Shown: piece by piece, positions 33,396-42,900 of the stretch
Layout: the number at the start of each line of letters is the position of its first letter
Position numbering within the stretch: position 1 is the stretch's first letter
Source of the DNA: UBA1447 sp964627535
GTDB taxonomy: Bacteria > Bacillota > Clostridia > Oscillospirales > Acutalibacteraceae
Assembly: GCA_964627535.1 (NCBI GenBank)
Contig: CAZVJW010000018.1
Coordinates: 1-64,000, forward strand
Reading direction: 5' to 3'
DNA length: 64,000 bases
Notes under the pieces: generated by a model
The model's input: the letters and a program-made list of their open reading frames with translations, nothing else
Databases searched by the model: none
Told to the model about the DNA's origin: nothing
Program-made: the position numbers and the translations under genes

Positions 33396-34868
33396 CTATT
33401 CTACTATCGTTAAAAAACGGATATATGCCTGCTCCCATTCTTTAACATCCTTCGGCTGGTATTCTTTAACGCCCTCGCTGCGCGCGACGATTTCCCTTGC
33501 TTTGGCAATGCTCTCGATCTCGCCTGTCGCCAAGAGCTGAACCACGATGTTGCCGAGCACCGTTGCCTCGATGGGCCCCGCTATCACTTTCCGGTCGCAG
33601 GAATTCGCCGTCATTTGGCAAAGCAGCGTATCCTTCGTGCCGCCGCCGATGACATGAATAACCGGGTAGTCTTTTTCCGTGCAGTCCATGAGCTTTTCAA
33701 AGGTCACCCTGTATTTCATCGCAAGGCTTTCATAGATGCAGCGGACAATTTCGCCCACGCTCTGCGGTACATACTGCCCGGTATTTTGGCAGAACGCCCG
33801 CACCCGCTCGGGGATGTTGCCGTGCGGTACGAACTCCGGCGCGTCGGGGTTGATAAAGCACTTGAACGGCTCCGCCTCAAGCGCCAGGCGCTCCAAATCG
33901 GCGTAGCTGTAATCGTTCCCTTTGCGGTTCCAGTGGCGGCGGCTTTCCTGAATCAGCCACAGCCCAATTATATTTTTGAGGAAGCCGATGCAGTAGCCAT
34001 AGCCGCCTTCGTTTGTCACATTCATTTTTATCGCTTTTTCGTTGACAATCGGCTCTTCGAGTTCGGTGCCGAAAAGCGACCAGGTTCCGCTGCTGATAAA
34101 GACGAAGTCCTTTTCGGCGCAGGGTACCGCAGTCAGCGCGGCCTGCGTGTCGTGCCCGCAGACGGAAATAACCGGCACTGGTTCCACCGCGCATTCCTCG
34201 CAGACCACGCCGCTGAGCGGCGCGGCGATGGTGCCGGACGGAACGATTTCATTGAGCAGTCTTGCCGGTATGCCGAGCTTCGAAAGAATCGTCTCCGACC
34301 AATCACGTGTTTTCAAATCCACCATTTGGGATGTGGTCGCAATGGAATATTCAGTAACCTTTTTGCCGGTGAGCATATAAGTAAAAAGGTCAGGCATAAA
34401 CAAAAGCTTGTCCGCCCGCTCCAAAATATGCGGACGGTAATTTTTAAGCGCCAAAAGCTGAAAAACGGTGTTCAGCTCCATAAACTGGATGCCCGTGATG
34501 CCGTACATTTCCTCGCGCGGCATCATTTTGAAGGCTTCCTCAATCATGCCCTTTGTACGCAGGTCGCGGTAGTGAATCGGGTTTTCGAGCAGGCAGCCAA
34601 ACTCATCAATTAAGCCGAAATCGACCCCCCAGGTGTCCACCCCGATGCTCTCAAAACCGCCGGCTGCTTTCGCTTTTATAATCCCCTGCTTAATCTCGTG
34701 GAATAGCCGCAAAACATCCCAATAAATGGTTCCCTGCACCTCGACAGGGTCATTGGTAAAACGGTGTATCTCCTCAAGGGTGATTTTTTCACCGTCAAAA
34801 ATGCCGACAATCGCGCGCCCGCTCGAAGCGCCGAAGTCAAAAGCGAGAACTCGTTTTGTTTTTGCCAT
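33396..34868 (-). CDS. FGGY sugar kinase, rhamnulokinase/L-fuculokinase type
   Basis: 490 residues from ATG 34868 (GGAGGT ten bases upstream). An FGGY-family kinase with FDFGASSGR at the N-terminus (phosphate-binding, rhamnulokinase-like), GVDTWGVDFGLID (catalytic region), GHDTQAAL, SSGTWSLFG and HVIGGGTKDTLLCQ (ATP-binding). By sequence it is closest to RhaB-type kinases. By position between fucU and fucI it should phosphorylate L-fuculose at C1. Such RhaB-like kinases in fucose operons are common in Firmicutes. I leave the symbol blank because sequence and context point to different names. Confidence 0.9.
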   Translation of the reverse strand: MAKTKRVLAFDFGASSGRAIVGIFDGEKITLEEIHRFTNDPVEVQGTIYWDVLRLFHEIKQGIIKAKAAGGFESIGVDTWGVDFGLIDEFGCLLENPIHYRDLRTKGMIEEAFKMMPREEMYGITGIQFMELNTVFQLLALKNYRPHILERADKLLFMPDLFTYMLTGKKVTEYSIATTSQMVDLKTRDWSETILSKLGIPARLLNEIVPSGTIAAPLSGVVCEECAVEPVPVISVCGHDTQAALTAVPCAEKDFVFISSGTWSLFGTELEEPIVNEKAIKMNVTNEGGYGYCIGFLKNIIGLWLIQESRRHWNRKGNDYSYADLERLALEAEPFKCFINPDAPEFVPHGNIPERVRAFCQNTGQYVPQSVGEIVRCIYESLAMKYRVTFEKLMDCTEKDYPVIHVIGGGTKDTLLCQMTANSCDRKVIAGPIEATVLGNIVVQLLATGEIESIAKAREIVARSEGVKEYQPKDVKEWEQAYIRFLTIVE

Positions 34869-35000
34869 ATTTTTTATACCTCCGTCGCAATTGGTGTAAC
34901 GGTTGTTCGACAATTGTGGAACAATAGTGAAACGATTGAAGAACGGACTTATTATTGTTTAACTACTGTGCTGCCATCGTCCAACTATTGTTTACCACCG

Positions 35001-35423
35001 TTAAACAACAACCCCTTTTTTCAAAACAATATTCGCGTAAATTGCCGTTTCGCCGGTCGCCACAACCGCGTATGCCTTTTTCGCCCGTTCATAAAACGCG
35101 AAACGCTCGACAAGCTCGATTTCTTTATCGCCCTCATTGCTTTCAATAATCTGTTTGTAGGTTGCCCAGATGGCGGGCGGGTTCGCGCTGTCGCCGTTAT
35201 CCATCAACGCCGCGGGGCAGCTGACATAAGTATCTAACGGAAAAAGTTTCAGGATAGCGTCAAGCAGCTCAGGCACGCCGTGGCCGTCCGCCCTGACAAG
35301 CCTTTGGGCAACCGAAGCGGAGGGGAAGTTGCCGTCACCGAGAACCAATTCGTCGCCGTGACCCATTTCCATCAACGTTTTCAGCAGTTCGGGGGATAGA
35401 ATCGGAGAGATATTTTTCAGCAT
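35001..35423 (-). CDS. fucU: L-fucose mutarotase (RbsD/FucU family)
   Basis: 140-residue decameric mutarotase interconverting alpha and beta L-fucose for the isomerase. Characteristic elements are LSPELLKTLMEMGHGDELVLGDGNFP (the catalytic His and Asp lie in MGHGDE/LGDGN), RADGHGVPELLDAIL and a C-terminal VVATGETAIYANIVLKKGV. ATG 35423 is chosen (AAAGG nine bases upstream) over an upstream TTG. First gene of the fucose operon; the kinase starts 132 bp later. Confidence 0.93.
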   Translation of the reverse strand: MLKNISPILSPELLKTLMEMGHGDELVLGDGNFPSASVAQRLVRADGHGVPELLDAILKLFPLDTYVSCPAALMDNGDSANPPAIWATYKQIIESNEGDKEIELVERFAFYERAKKAYAVVATGETAIYANIVLKKGVVV

Positions 35424-35447
35424 ATAAAACAACCTTTACTAATTAAT

Positions 35448-35633
35448 TTTGAAAAGAAGTGGAAAAGTGTGACTTCGTCACGGGAAGAGGTTGAGAAGCA
35501 TAGGAGACGCGGTTGGTTGGGAAGAGTGACTTCACCGCAGAAAGTGGTCGGGAAGGATGGGGGGTTGAGATGTTTGGTTCGTTCTCCAACTTCTTTCCCA
35601 CTTCTTCTCAATCGGCTCCAACTTCTTTTCTAA
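35448..35633. repeat. About 190-bp imperfect hairpin repeat, copy 2
   Basis: Closely similar to 23991-24192: shares GTGTGACTTCGTCACGGGAA, AGAAGCATAGGAGA, GGGAAGGATGG and GTTCGTTCTCCAAC in the same order. Left arms GAAAAGAAGT..., right arms ...ACTTCTTTTC pair imperfectly. Its right end coincides with the stop codon of the ABC transporter gene. Confidence 0.8.
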
Positions 35634-37396
35634 TCAATACTATACATATTATAAAGCTCATAGTAAATACCCTTTTTTTCAATAAGCGCCTTGTGGCTGC
35701 CCTGCTCGGCTATTCCGTCCTCCGTAAGAACCAAAATTTCACCGGCGTTCCTGATTGTTGTAAGCCGGTGGGCAACAGTTAGGGTCGTCCTGCCCTTTGC
35801 CAGGCGTTCAAGCGACTTTTGAACGATGCGTTCACTCTCGTTGTCAAGCGAGGAGGTCGCCTCATCCAAAATTAAAATCGGAGGGTCTTTCAGGAATACA
35901 CGGGCAATGGATATTCTTTGCTTTTGGCCGCCGGAAAGCTTTACGCCGCGCTCGCCCACATAAGTCTCATACCCATCGGGCAACTGTTCAATAAACTCAT
36001 GCGCTCCGGATTTTACCGCGGCATCTTTCACATCCTCTATGGAGGCGTTTTGCCTGCCGTAGGCTATGTTTTCGTAAACGGTGCCGGAGAACATATAGAC
36101 ATCCTGCTGAACAACGCCGATATGGGAACGAAGCGAATAAAGCGTGATGTCCTTAATGTTTTTACCATCCAAAAGAATCTCGCCCTCTATTACTTCATAA
36201 AAACGCGGAATCAGGTTGCAAAGCGTGGTTTTTCCGCCGCCGGAAGGGCCGACTATCGCAACATTTTCACCGGGCTGAATATGAAGGTTGAGATTTTCGA
36301 GAACGGTTTTTGTTGTGCCCGGATAAGAGAAACTGACATTTTTAAACTCGATTTCCCCCATAACGTTATCGATTGGCCGGGCGTTTTCGCTGTCCTTGCT
36401 TTCGGGGATTTCATCCATTATTTCCGCGAAGCGGTCAAGGGCGGTTATGCCTTGGTAAAACTGCTCGCTGAAATCAACAATGCGGCGGATTGACCCCAAA
36501 AGAGTGGCGACCAGGAGCAGGCTTGCCGAAAAGTCCCCCGGCGTTGTGATTTTTTTTGCCATAAATCCCGCGCCAATCGCCACAACAATGATATACATCA
36601 CGCCGTCAAACAGTCGCATGGTTGTATGAAAGTTCGCCATGTATCTGTAACTCTTGCGCTTGATTTTTAAAAACTTCTGTGTACCCTCGTCAAACTTTTC
36701 TTTTTCAACGCCTTCGTTTGCAAAAGATTTTACGACCCTGATGCCTAAGAGGCTGTCCTCTGTGCGGGCGTTTATTTCCCCTATCTGGTTTCGGGACTCT
36801 TTAAAGGTTGTTTTCATCAGAAGCCGGACACGTCTTGTAATCAAATACATGACCGGCAAAACGGTAAAGATGATAAGCGCCAGCCAGATATTCATAGAGG
36901 CAAAAATGGCAAAGCCGACAGTGATTTTTATTGCCGTTATAAAGACTTCTTCCGGCAAGTGGTGGGAAAACTCCGAAATGTCAAATAAATCGGTAGTGAT
37001 GCGGGACATCAGCTGCCCGATTTTTGTGTTATCGTAAAACGAGTAGGAGAGTGCCTGCAAATGCGAGAAAAGGCCGTTGCGCATATCCGTTTCTATTTTC
37101 GCGCCCATAACATGCCCGCCAGAAGCCATATAATAGCTTGCAGCGGCATCGACACCGCGCAGCAGAAGATAAAAGGCGACAACCGTTAAAATTCTGTGCA
37201 AAGTAAGCGATGCCGGGTCCTGAACGCCGGAATCGGTAATGTTTTTAACAATCAATGGAAGAACCAGTTCGCAGACGGTGGTCAAAGAAGCGCAAAAAAG
37301 GTCAATGACCAATAAACCCCAATATTTTTTGCAATAGGGGAAAAAGCGTTTAAGCAATTCGGAATTTTTATGTTTAAGTTCAAGCTGCACTTCCAT
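35630..37396 (-). CDS. ABC exporter, fused permease/ATP-binding protein
   Basis: 588-residue half-transporter of the MsbA/BmrA type. The N-terminal part (20-310) has six membrane spans. The nucleotide-binding domain follows: Walker A GPSGGGKTT (383-391), Q-loop VVQQDVYMFSG, signature LSGGQ (487-491), Walker B ILILDEA (D511, E512) and a VAHRLTT H-loop. It probably works as a homodimer, exporting lipids, drugs or peptides; no partner gene is adjacent. ATG 37396. Its stop codon lies at the edge of a hairpin repeat that may now form its transcript end. Confidence 0.92.
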   Translation of the reverse strand: MEVQLELKHKNSELLKRFFPYCKKYWGLLVIDLFCASLTTVCELVLPLIVKNITDSGVQDPASLTLHRILTVVAFYLLLRGVDAAASYYMASGGHVMGAKIETDMRNGLFSHLQALSYSFYDNTKIGQLMSRITTDLFDISEFSHHLPEEVFITAIKITVGFAIFASMNIWLALIIFTVLPVMYLITRRVRLLMKTTFKESRNQIGEINARTEDSLLGIRVVKSFANEGVEKEKFDEGTQKFLKIKRKSYRYMANFHTTMRLFDGVMYIIVVAIGAGFMAKKITTPGDFSASLLLVATLLGSIRRIVDFSEQFYQGITALDRFAEIMDEIPESKDSENARPIDNVMGEIEFKNVSFSYPGTTKTVLENLNLHIQPGENVAIVGPSGGGKTTLCNLIPRFYEVIEGEILLDGKNIKDITLYSLRSHIGVVQQDVYMFSGTVYENIAYGRQNASIEDVKDAAVKSGAHEFIEQLPDGYETYVGERGVKLSGGQKQRISIARVFLKDPPILILDEATSSLDNESERIVQKSLERLAKGRTTLTVAHRLTTIRNAGEILVLTEDGIAEQGSHKALIEKKGIYYELYNMYSID

Positions 37397-37574
37397 ACCC
37401 CCTATTAAAAATATTAAAACAATTATACCTTATAAAAATTATTTTGCAAAGATTATTGAAATTTTTTTATTTATTTTTCGGTCTTGGTGTGTTAATCTAG
37501 ATGTTAGATTTTAGACGTTAGATGATAGAAGCATATCAACCGATCACCGAAAACTGATAAGGGGCGTAGATACA

Positions 37575-39104
37575 ATGTTTGCACGCGTAAACAGCATGGG
37601 TCTTTACGGCATGGAATCTTATATGGTTGAGGCGGAGGCGGACCTTTCACAGGGCTTGCCCCGTTTTGATGTTGTGGGGCTGCCGGACACCTCCGTGAGT
37701 GAGGCGGCCGACAGGGTGCGCTCCGCCCTCAAGAACGGTGGGTTTGCTTATCCGGTAAGCCGGATTACCATCAACCTTGCCCCGGCCGACAAGCGCAAGG
37801 AAGGGCCGATTTATGACCTGCCCATTTTAATAGCGCTTTTAACCGCGAGCCGCCAGCTCCACTGCGATTTGGACGGAACAGCGTTTATCGGCGAACTTTC
37901 GTTAAACGGCGAGGTCCGGCATGTCAACGGCGCTTTGCCGATGGTAATCAAAGCGCAGGAAGCAGGCATAAAATCTGTCTTTATTCCGGAATCAAACGCG
38001 GCGGAAAGCTCTGTTGTTCGCGGCATCACTGTTTATCCTGTTAAAAGCGTTTCCCAACTGATTGACCACCTGAACGGGTTCTCCCCGATTGCACCTGTCA
38101 GTTCAATCGATTATAACGAATATGATTTACCGCCCCACGTGCCTGACTTCTGCGATGTGAGGGGGCAGATTGAGGCGCGAAGGGCATTGGAGGTGGCTGC
38201 GGCTGGAGGACACAATGTGATGATGATCGGGCCCCCGGGCTCCGGTAAAAGCATGCTCGCCAAAAGACTGCCCTCCATTTTGCCGGATATGACCTTTGAA
38301 GAAAGCCTGGAAACAACCAAACTGTATTCCATTGCAGGCACACTGCCCGAAGGAGTTTCGCTTATAAAAGCCAGGCCGTTCCGCTCACCGCACCACACCG
38401 TTTCCCCCGCGGGATTATCGGGGGGAGGCACTATACCGCGACCGGGCGAAATTTCGCTGGCGCATAACGGCGTTTTGTTTTTGGACGAGCTGCCGGAGTT
38501 TTCCCGCACCGCAATGGAAGTTCTGCGCCAGCCGATTGAAGACGGCGTGATAACGATTTCACGGGTCGCGGGCACACTCGCTTATCCCTGCTCGATCATG
38601 CTGGTTTGCGCCATGAACCCTTGCCCCTGCGGCTTTTTCGGCCATCCCACAAAGGACTGCACCTGCCCGAAGGGCTCCGCTGCCCGTTACCTCGCAAAAG
38701 TATCCGGGCCGCTTTTGGACAGGCTGGATATTCATGTGGAAGTGCCGCCCGTGGACTTCGACAAGCTTTCGAGCGATGAAAAAAGCGAAAGCTCGACTGA
38801 AATCCGAAAAAGAGTCAATGCCGCCAGAAAACTTCAGCAGCGCCGGTTTGAAGACACAGGCATTTCCTGCAATGCGCGCATGGATTCGGCAATGACCAAA
38901 GAGTTTTGCCGGCCTACCCCGAACGCCATGATTTTGCTCGAGCAGGCGTTTGAAAAGTTAGGGCTTTCCGCAAGAGCGTATGATAAGGTCTTGCGCGTCG
39001 CCCGAACGGTTGCCGATTTAGACTGCAGTGAAATAATAGAGGTACCCCATATTGCGGAAGCGATTCAGTTCAGAAGCCTTGACCGGAAGTTTTGGCGGAA
39101 TTGA
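37575..39104 (+). CDS. comM: YifB/ComM family Mg-chelatase-like AAA+ ATPase
   Basis: 509-residue AAA+ protein. The N-terminal Lon-protease-like (inactive) domain (1-170: DVVGLPDTSVSEAADRVRSA, INLAPADKRKEG) is followed by the Mg-chelatase-like ATPase with Walker A GPPGSGKS (219-226), FRSPHHTVSPAGLSGGG, Walker B VLFLDELPEF, CAMNPCPCGFFGH, then the C-terminal Mg_chelatase_C. In naturally competent bacteria ComM is a branch-migration helicase aiding integration of transformed DNA. ATG 37575 follows AAGGGG. Monocistronic or with the small membrane protein downstream. Confidence 0.93.
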   Translation: MFARVNSMGLYGMESYMVEAEADLSQGLPRFDVVGLPDTSVSEAADRVRSALKNGGFAYPVSRITINLAPADKRKEGPIYDLPILIALLTASRQLHCDLDGTAFIGELSLNGEVRHVNGALPMVIKAQEAGIKSVFIPESNAAESSVVRGITVYPVKSVSQLIDHLNGFSPIAPVSSIDYNEYDLPPHVPDFCDVRGQIEARRALEVAAAGGHNVMMIGPPGSGKSMLAKRLPSILPDMTFEESLETTKLYSIAGTLPEGVSLIKARPFRSPHHTVSPAGLSGGGTIPRPGEISLAHNGVLFLDELPEFSRTAMEVLRQPIEDGVITISRVAGTLAYPCSIMLVCAMNPCPCGFFGHPTKDCTCPKGSAARYLAKVSGPLLDRLDIHVEVPPVDFDKLSSDEKSESSTEIRKRVNAARKLQQRRFEDTGISCNARMDSAMTKEFCRPTPNAMILLEQAFEKLGLSARAYDKVLRVARTVADLDCSEIIEVPHIAEAIQFRSLDRKFWRN

Positions 39105-39173
39105 AAAGGGTACGGCAAGTCATTACCTTTGTGGGGAATTTTAAATTCATGAGTATTGAAAGGAGTAACCATT

Positions 39174-39518
39174 ATGTCCGGAACTTCGTTGGATGTGAAA
39201 AAGATGTTGCAGCAATACAAATCAGATCATGGTATTTATGAGGAAGCCGAGGTTTCCACGGAGGAACACATGGCGCTTGAACTCCTTTTGGAGTCGGGGC
39301 AGCCTTTGCCCGAAGGCGTTAACTGCCGCAGGGCCAAAAACCCGAATGATACTGATTTTTTCTATAGGATTGCGGAAACAAAACTTTCGGACATGGAGAT
39401 TATTGAATTTTTAATAATTAATCAAGCAAAGACTCTCCGATCAATTAAAACAACGGTTACCTTTTTACTTGCAGCTGTTATTATTGCAATTATTTTGTTG
39501 CTGATTGCTTTTGCTTAG
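39174..39518 (+). CDS. Small hypothetical protein with C-terminal membrane helix
   Basis: 114 residues from ATG 39174 (AAAGGAG eight bases upstream). The charged N-terminal 90 residues (DVKKMLQQYKSDHGIYEEAE..., NPNDTDFFYRIAETKLSD) are followed by one hydrophobic span TVTFLLAAVIIAIILLLIAFA at the extreme C-terminus, so it is a tail-anchored membrane protein. No family recognised. It may share a transcript with comM 69 bp upstream. Confidence 0.7.
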   Translation: MSGTSLDVKKMLQQYKSDHGIYEEAEVSTEEHMALELLLESGQPLPEGVNCRRAKNPNDTDFFYRIAETKLSDMEIIEFLIINQAKTLRSIKTTVTFLLAAVIIAIILLLIAFA

Positions 39519-39590
39519 TATGATATCGCAAAATACAGGGTGAATTGTTGGGCAGGCACATTCGTGCCTGCCCCGGCTTTTTGAAGTGTA

Positions 39591-39693
39591 ATACTAATCC
39601 CTTTTTAAAACATAGCTAAAAATTCAGCACAAAAACCCATTTGTCAAAGGTTTTTGCTTGATTTCATAGAGGTTTTATAATCGGGATTAGTAT
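39591..39693 (-). repeat. MITE-like repeat, subfamily B
   Basis: 103 bp bounded by ATACTAATCCC and GGGATTAGTAT. Its reverse complement is nearly identical to the copy at 58648-58750. The outer ATACTAAT ends and the overall plan are shared with subfamily A, but the arms differ (CCCGATTATAAAACC). Confidence 0.9.
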
Positions 39694-39808
39694 AAAAAAC
39701 TTGTTCGACATTTGTTGAGTAGTTTGAAAAATCAGCTTTTACTACAGGGGGCAGTTGAATCTTCAAATCGCCTGAAATTCATACGATAAAATATATTACT
39801 AAAAAAAA

Positions 39809-39837
39809 TTGACAATTAGAAAACAATATGATACATT
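39809..39837 (+). promoter_or_regulatory. Promoter of the 1116-residue secreted protein gene
   Basis: TTGACA (39809-39814), 17-bp spacer, TACATT (39832-39837). The spacer ATTAGAAAACAATATGA closely matches that of the promoter block at 27105, suggesting co-regulation of surface-protein genes. Confidence 0.6.
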
Positions 39838-39912
39838 TAGCGAAATAAATATATTTTTTTAAGATTTGTCTCAGAAACAGTTATCTTTAACATTATTGAT
39901 GGAGGTAATTTT

Positions 39913-42900
39913 ATGAAAAACGTAAAAAGACTTTTGGGTATGCTGTTGGTCATGGTTATGGTTGTCTCAAGCGTTGGCATAGGGCTTGGTACGAAAACCT
40001 TTAAGGCAGTGGTTCCGGCAGATAAGTCTGCCAGCCAAGCCGGTGCTTTGCCGGCTGCGGTCACCTTTTATGTGCCCGAAACAATTTATTTAACACCTTC
40101 ACTAACTACAGCAACAACATTCCAATACTATGTTGACAGCAACTCAAACGGAACTCTTGATAACAGCAAGGCTAAAACAACGGGAACCGTTTATTTTAAT
40201 TGCGACAGCGCAACCGCTGTTTCAATTGCCTGTTCGGGGGCAAGTTACAGTATGGGTACAACCACCGGCTCAACAACAGTTAATACCACAATAACATCAG
40301 GAACATTGTTGTCCGGATTAAGTCAAGGCGCGGTAAGCACTTTAACATGGACGGCAACGTATACTGTCGCAGGGCAAACCATGACCGCAATAGCCTATAC
40401 GGTTTGTTATGCGCCGAAAATTGAACCTATCGGAGTCGCAAACGGTCTATATAACAATGGCGTCGGTTTTGCAATATACAAAGCGAAGTTGGAAGGGTTT
40501 GCTTATGTAAGCGGTGTGCAGGGGTTTAGCAGCGGCGGAATGAACCGTTTTCGTGTACATACCGATATGTACGTTTGTCCTTTGCTTGGTGTTGTTTCAG
40601 AGCCTACCGGCAATATGTATAACTCCTCTTGGTTGTTAGGATATTCGGGTGGGGTTAACATTGGTTATTTGGCAGACCCTGCCGACCAACTTACAGTTAT
40701 TCGCAACAGCCCGACCGGGACATTGACCGTTGACACAAGCCGGTATTCGGACCTTAACCAGGTTCCGAATTTAACCTGTGGGCTTGTCATTACCAATTTA
40801 AGTCAAGTGAAAGGATGGTTTGCTTATTATATTACCAACTATAACAACGGAACAACATATCTGAACGATTGTTTTTTATATACCAACCTTGAGCAAAACG
40901 ACGCATTTCGTGATCACGGAGCAACCGGAAATGACTATGCAGAACCATATTTAGGCAGTGCATGTTTGCCGCAATCCTTATCAACGGGCATAAAATTTGG
41001 CGGACAAACCGGTGTAAATGTGTATAGCCAACCATTATCGACGGCAGACGGTACGCAGCTTATGAGAATGAAGGCTGCTGCCTGGGCACAAAACATAACA
41101 AACATGACCAAGTGGAACTGTATTATTATGCTTGTTAACACGGAAATCACAAGGTCCAACAAAACGGCTCTCCGCACGGCTATCCGAACATATACAAATT
41201 ACGGTCTTCAGTCATCGGACTATACAGCGGGGACATGGACAACATTTTCAAACGCGCTTTCCGCAGCGGCCGCAAACCTGGGCAACCCCACAGCCTCCGC
41301 TGTCGCGACAACCACACTGGACGATGCATACAACGGGCTTGTACATAAAACATATACGGCAACAATTACACACGCCGGAACAGACGGAAATTTTTCGGAA
41401 AATGAGACAATAACCTTTAATTCGGGTGATACAGTTACCGCCAACAAGAACAGCTATAATGGCTATACGTGCCCCACAGACACTCAAACATGGACCAATC
41501 AACGTGCCGACATAACCTTTACTTTCAACTATATACCGAACGCCACCTACTGCACGATTACCTTTGACGCTAACGGCGGTACAGGCGGCACCAGCGGTTC
41601 TATGCAATGCGGCACAATACTTACGCCGCCAAAGGTTACAAAAGAAGGCTATGTTTTTAAAGAATGGTCACCATTTGCTCCCCCGACAGTACCGGCGACA
41701 AATACGACCTTCACTGCGCAATATATTAAAACCACCGTAATCATAACAAAGTTGGCAGAAGGCTTCAAAGTTAACATCATGGGCTGGGCTGCCGATTACA
41801 AATATCAGATTTGGAGCTATCAAAAGATTACTGGTGATATGTTCCCGGAGAATTCATCCAATCAATGGGTATTATCCAAAGCATACACGTTAGGCAGCGC
41901 AGGGGCATTGCAGCCGGACGGAAGCATCAATTTCTTCATTGACGACTTTACTTCAGCGAGCAGCACCTATACCGTTTCGGTAAGAATTATGAACAGCAGC
42001 AATAAATTCGCCGGCGAAATAAGGGACTCATATACATCTGCGGAAGTACAGGAAGTAAAAATAACAAAGGTGCTTGTTGACGGAGATTATGCAAAAAGCA
42101 TGGTTATTGAAGAGATTGAAGCGAGTTCACCGCTGGTCTTTACGGTAATCGGCAACAATATCGCAAATACTGTGTTTGATGCAACCGTGTTAGAAAGCGC
42201 TCCACAGATTACATCAATAAGCTCCAATGAGTTTTCATGGGACACATCGGCAGCGGAACCGGGCATCTACACCGTGCAGCTGACCGCAAGCAACGATGAA
42301 ACCTCGGACACAATGAATGTAAAGGTACAATTGTATTCATTGAATACCAATATACAATACGGCAATATCGACGGTTTGAGCCTGCCTGAAATTGCAGATA
42401 ACTCTCTGCCGAAAACCGTTGCGATAACCCCGAGTTTCACAAACGGTACTTTCTATTATAAAATCAGCGAATCGGGCAGAGTACCGATATATACCTCCGG
42501 TCTGTTTGAGCCAACAGACAATATTCAATATACCTTTAACAAGTATGGAACTTACTTTTTTCAGGGGTTTGTAAACAGAGAGTATGAGGTTAGGATTGGC
42601 GGCAATTATGATGACGGATTTTTCAAAACGCTTGAAGTCAGCCGCAGCAAAACAGAACCGTCCTCAGCAACACTTGTGTCAAATACAAACATTGAAAACC
42701 CCGTAGCAAAGGGAAATCAAGTAACATTTACCGCCAATGCGGCAATCGGCGGGATCGGGGATATTCCGGTACAATACTCCTTCTGGCGATATGACGCCAA
42801 AGGTTATGTGCTTGTAAAGGACTGGAGCATCGATAATACGTTGGATTGGACTCCTGCTCACGTCGGCATCTACACCATTGTAGTTCGTGCAAAGGGTGAA

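Larger units (their letters stand above)
39519..39912. other. Intergenic region with a subfamily B repeat and a promoter
   Basis: About 390 bp without genes. It holds a small GGCAGGCAC/GTGCCTGCC hairpin near 39551, a subfamily B MITE-like repeat (39591-39693), and a promoter-like block (39809-39837) for the next gene. Confidence 0.6.

Noticed and set aside
33615..34613. A 332-codon plus-strand open frame opposite the FGGY kinase gene
   Set aside because: It lies wholly inside the well-supported kinase gene on the other strand. The product is His/Arg/Ala-rich with no family resemblance, typical of an antisense shadow.
34869..35000. Short repeated words (GTTTAAC, CAATTGT, AACTATTGTTTA) between fucU and the kinase gene, considered as a riboswitch or operator array
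   Set aside because: The words are imperfect and irregularly spaced, and I can fold no known riboswitch; may be simple tandem decay.
37494..37560. TTAGAT-like short repeats upstream of comM, considered as a CRISPR-like or competence box
   Set aside because: Only two or three imperfect units, no spacer structure, no match to a competence box I know.
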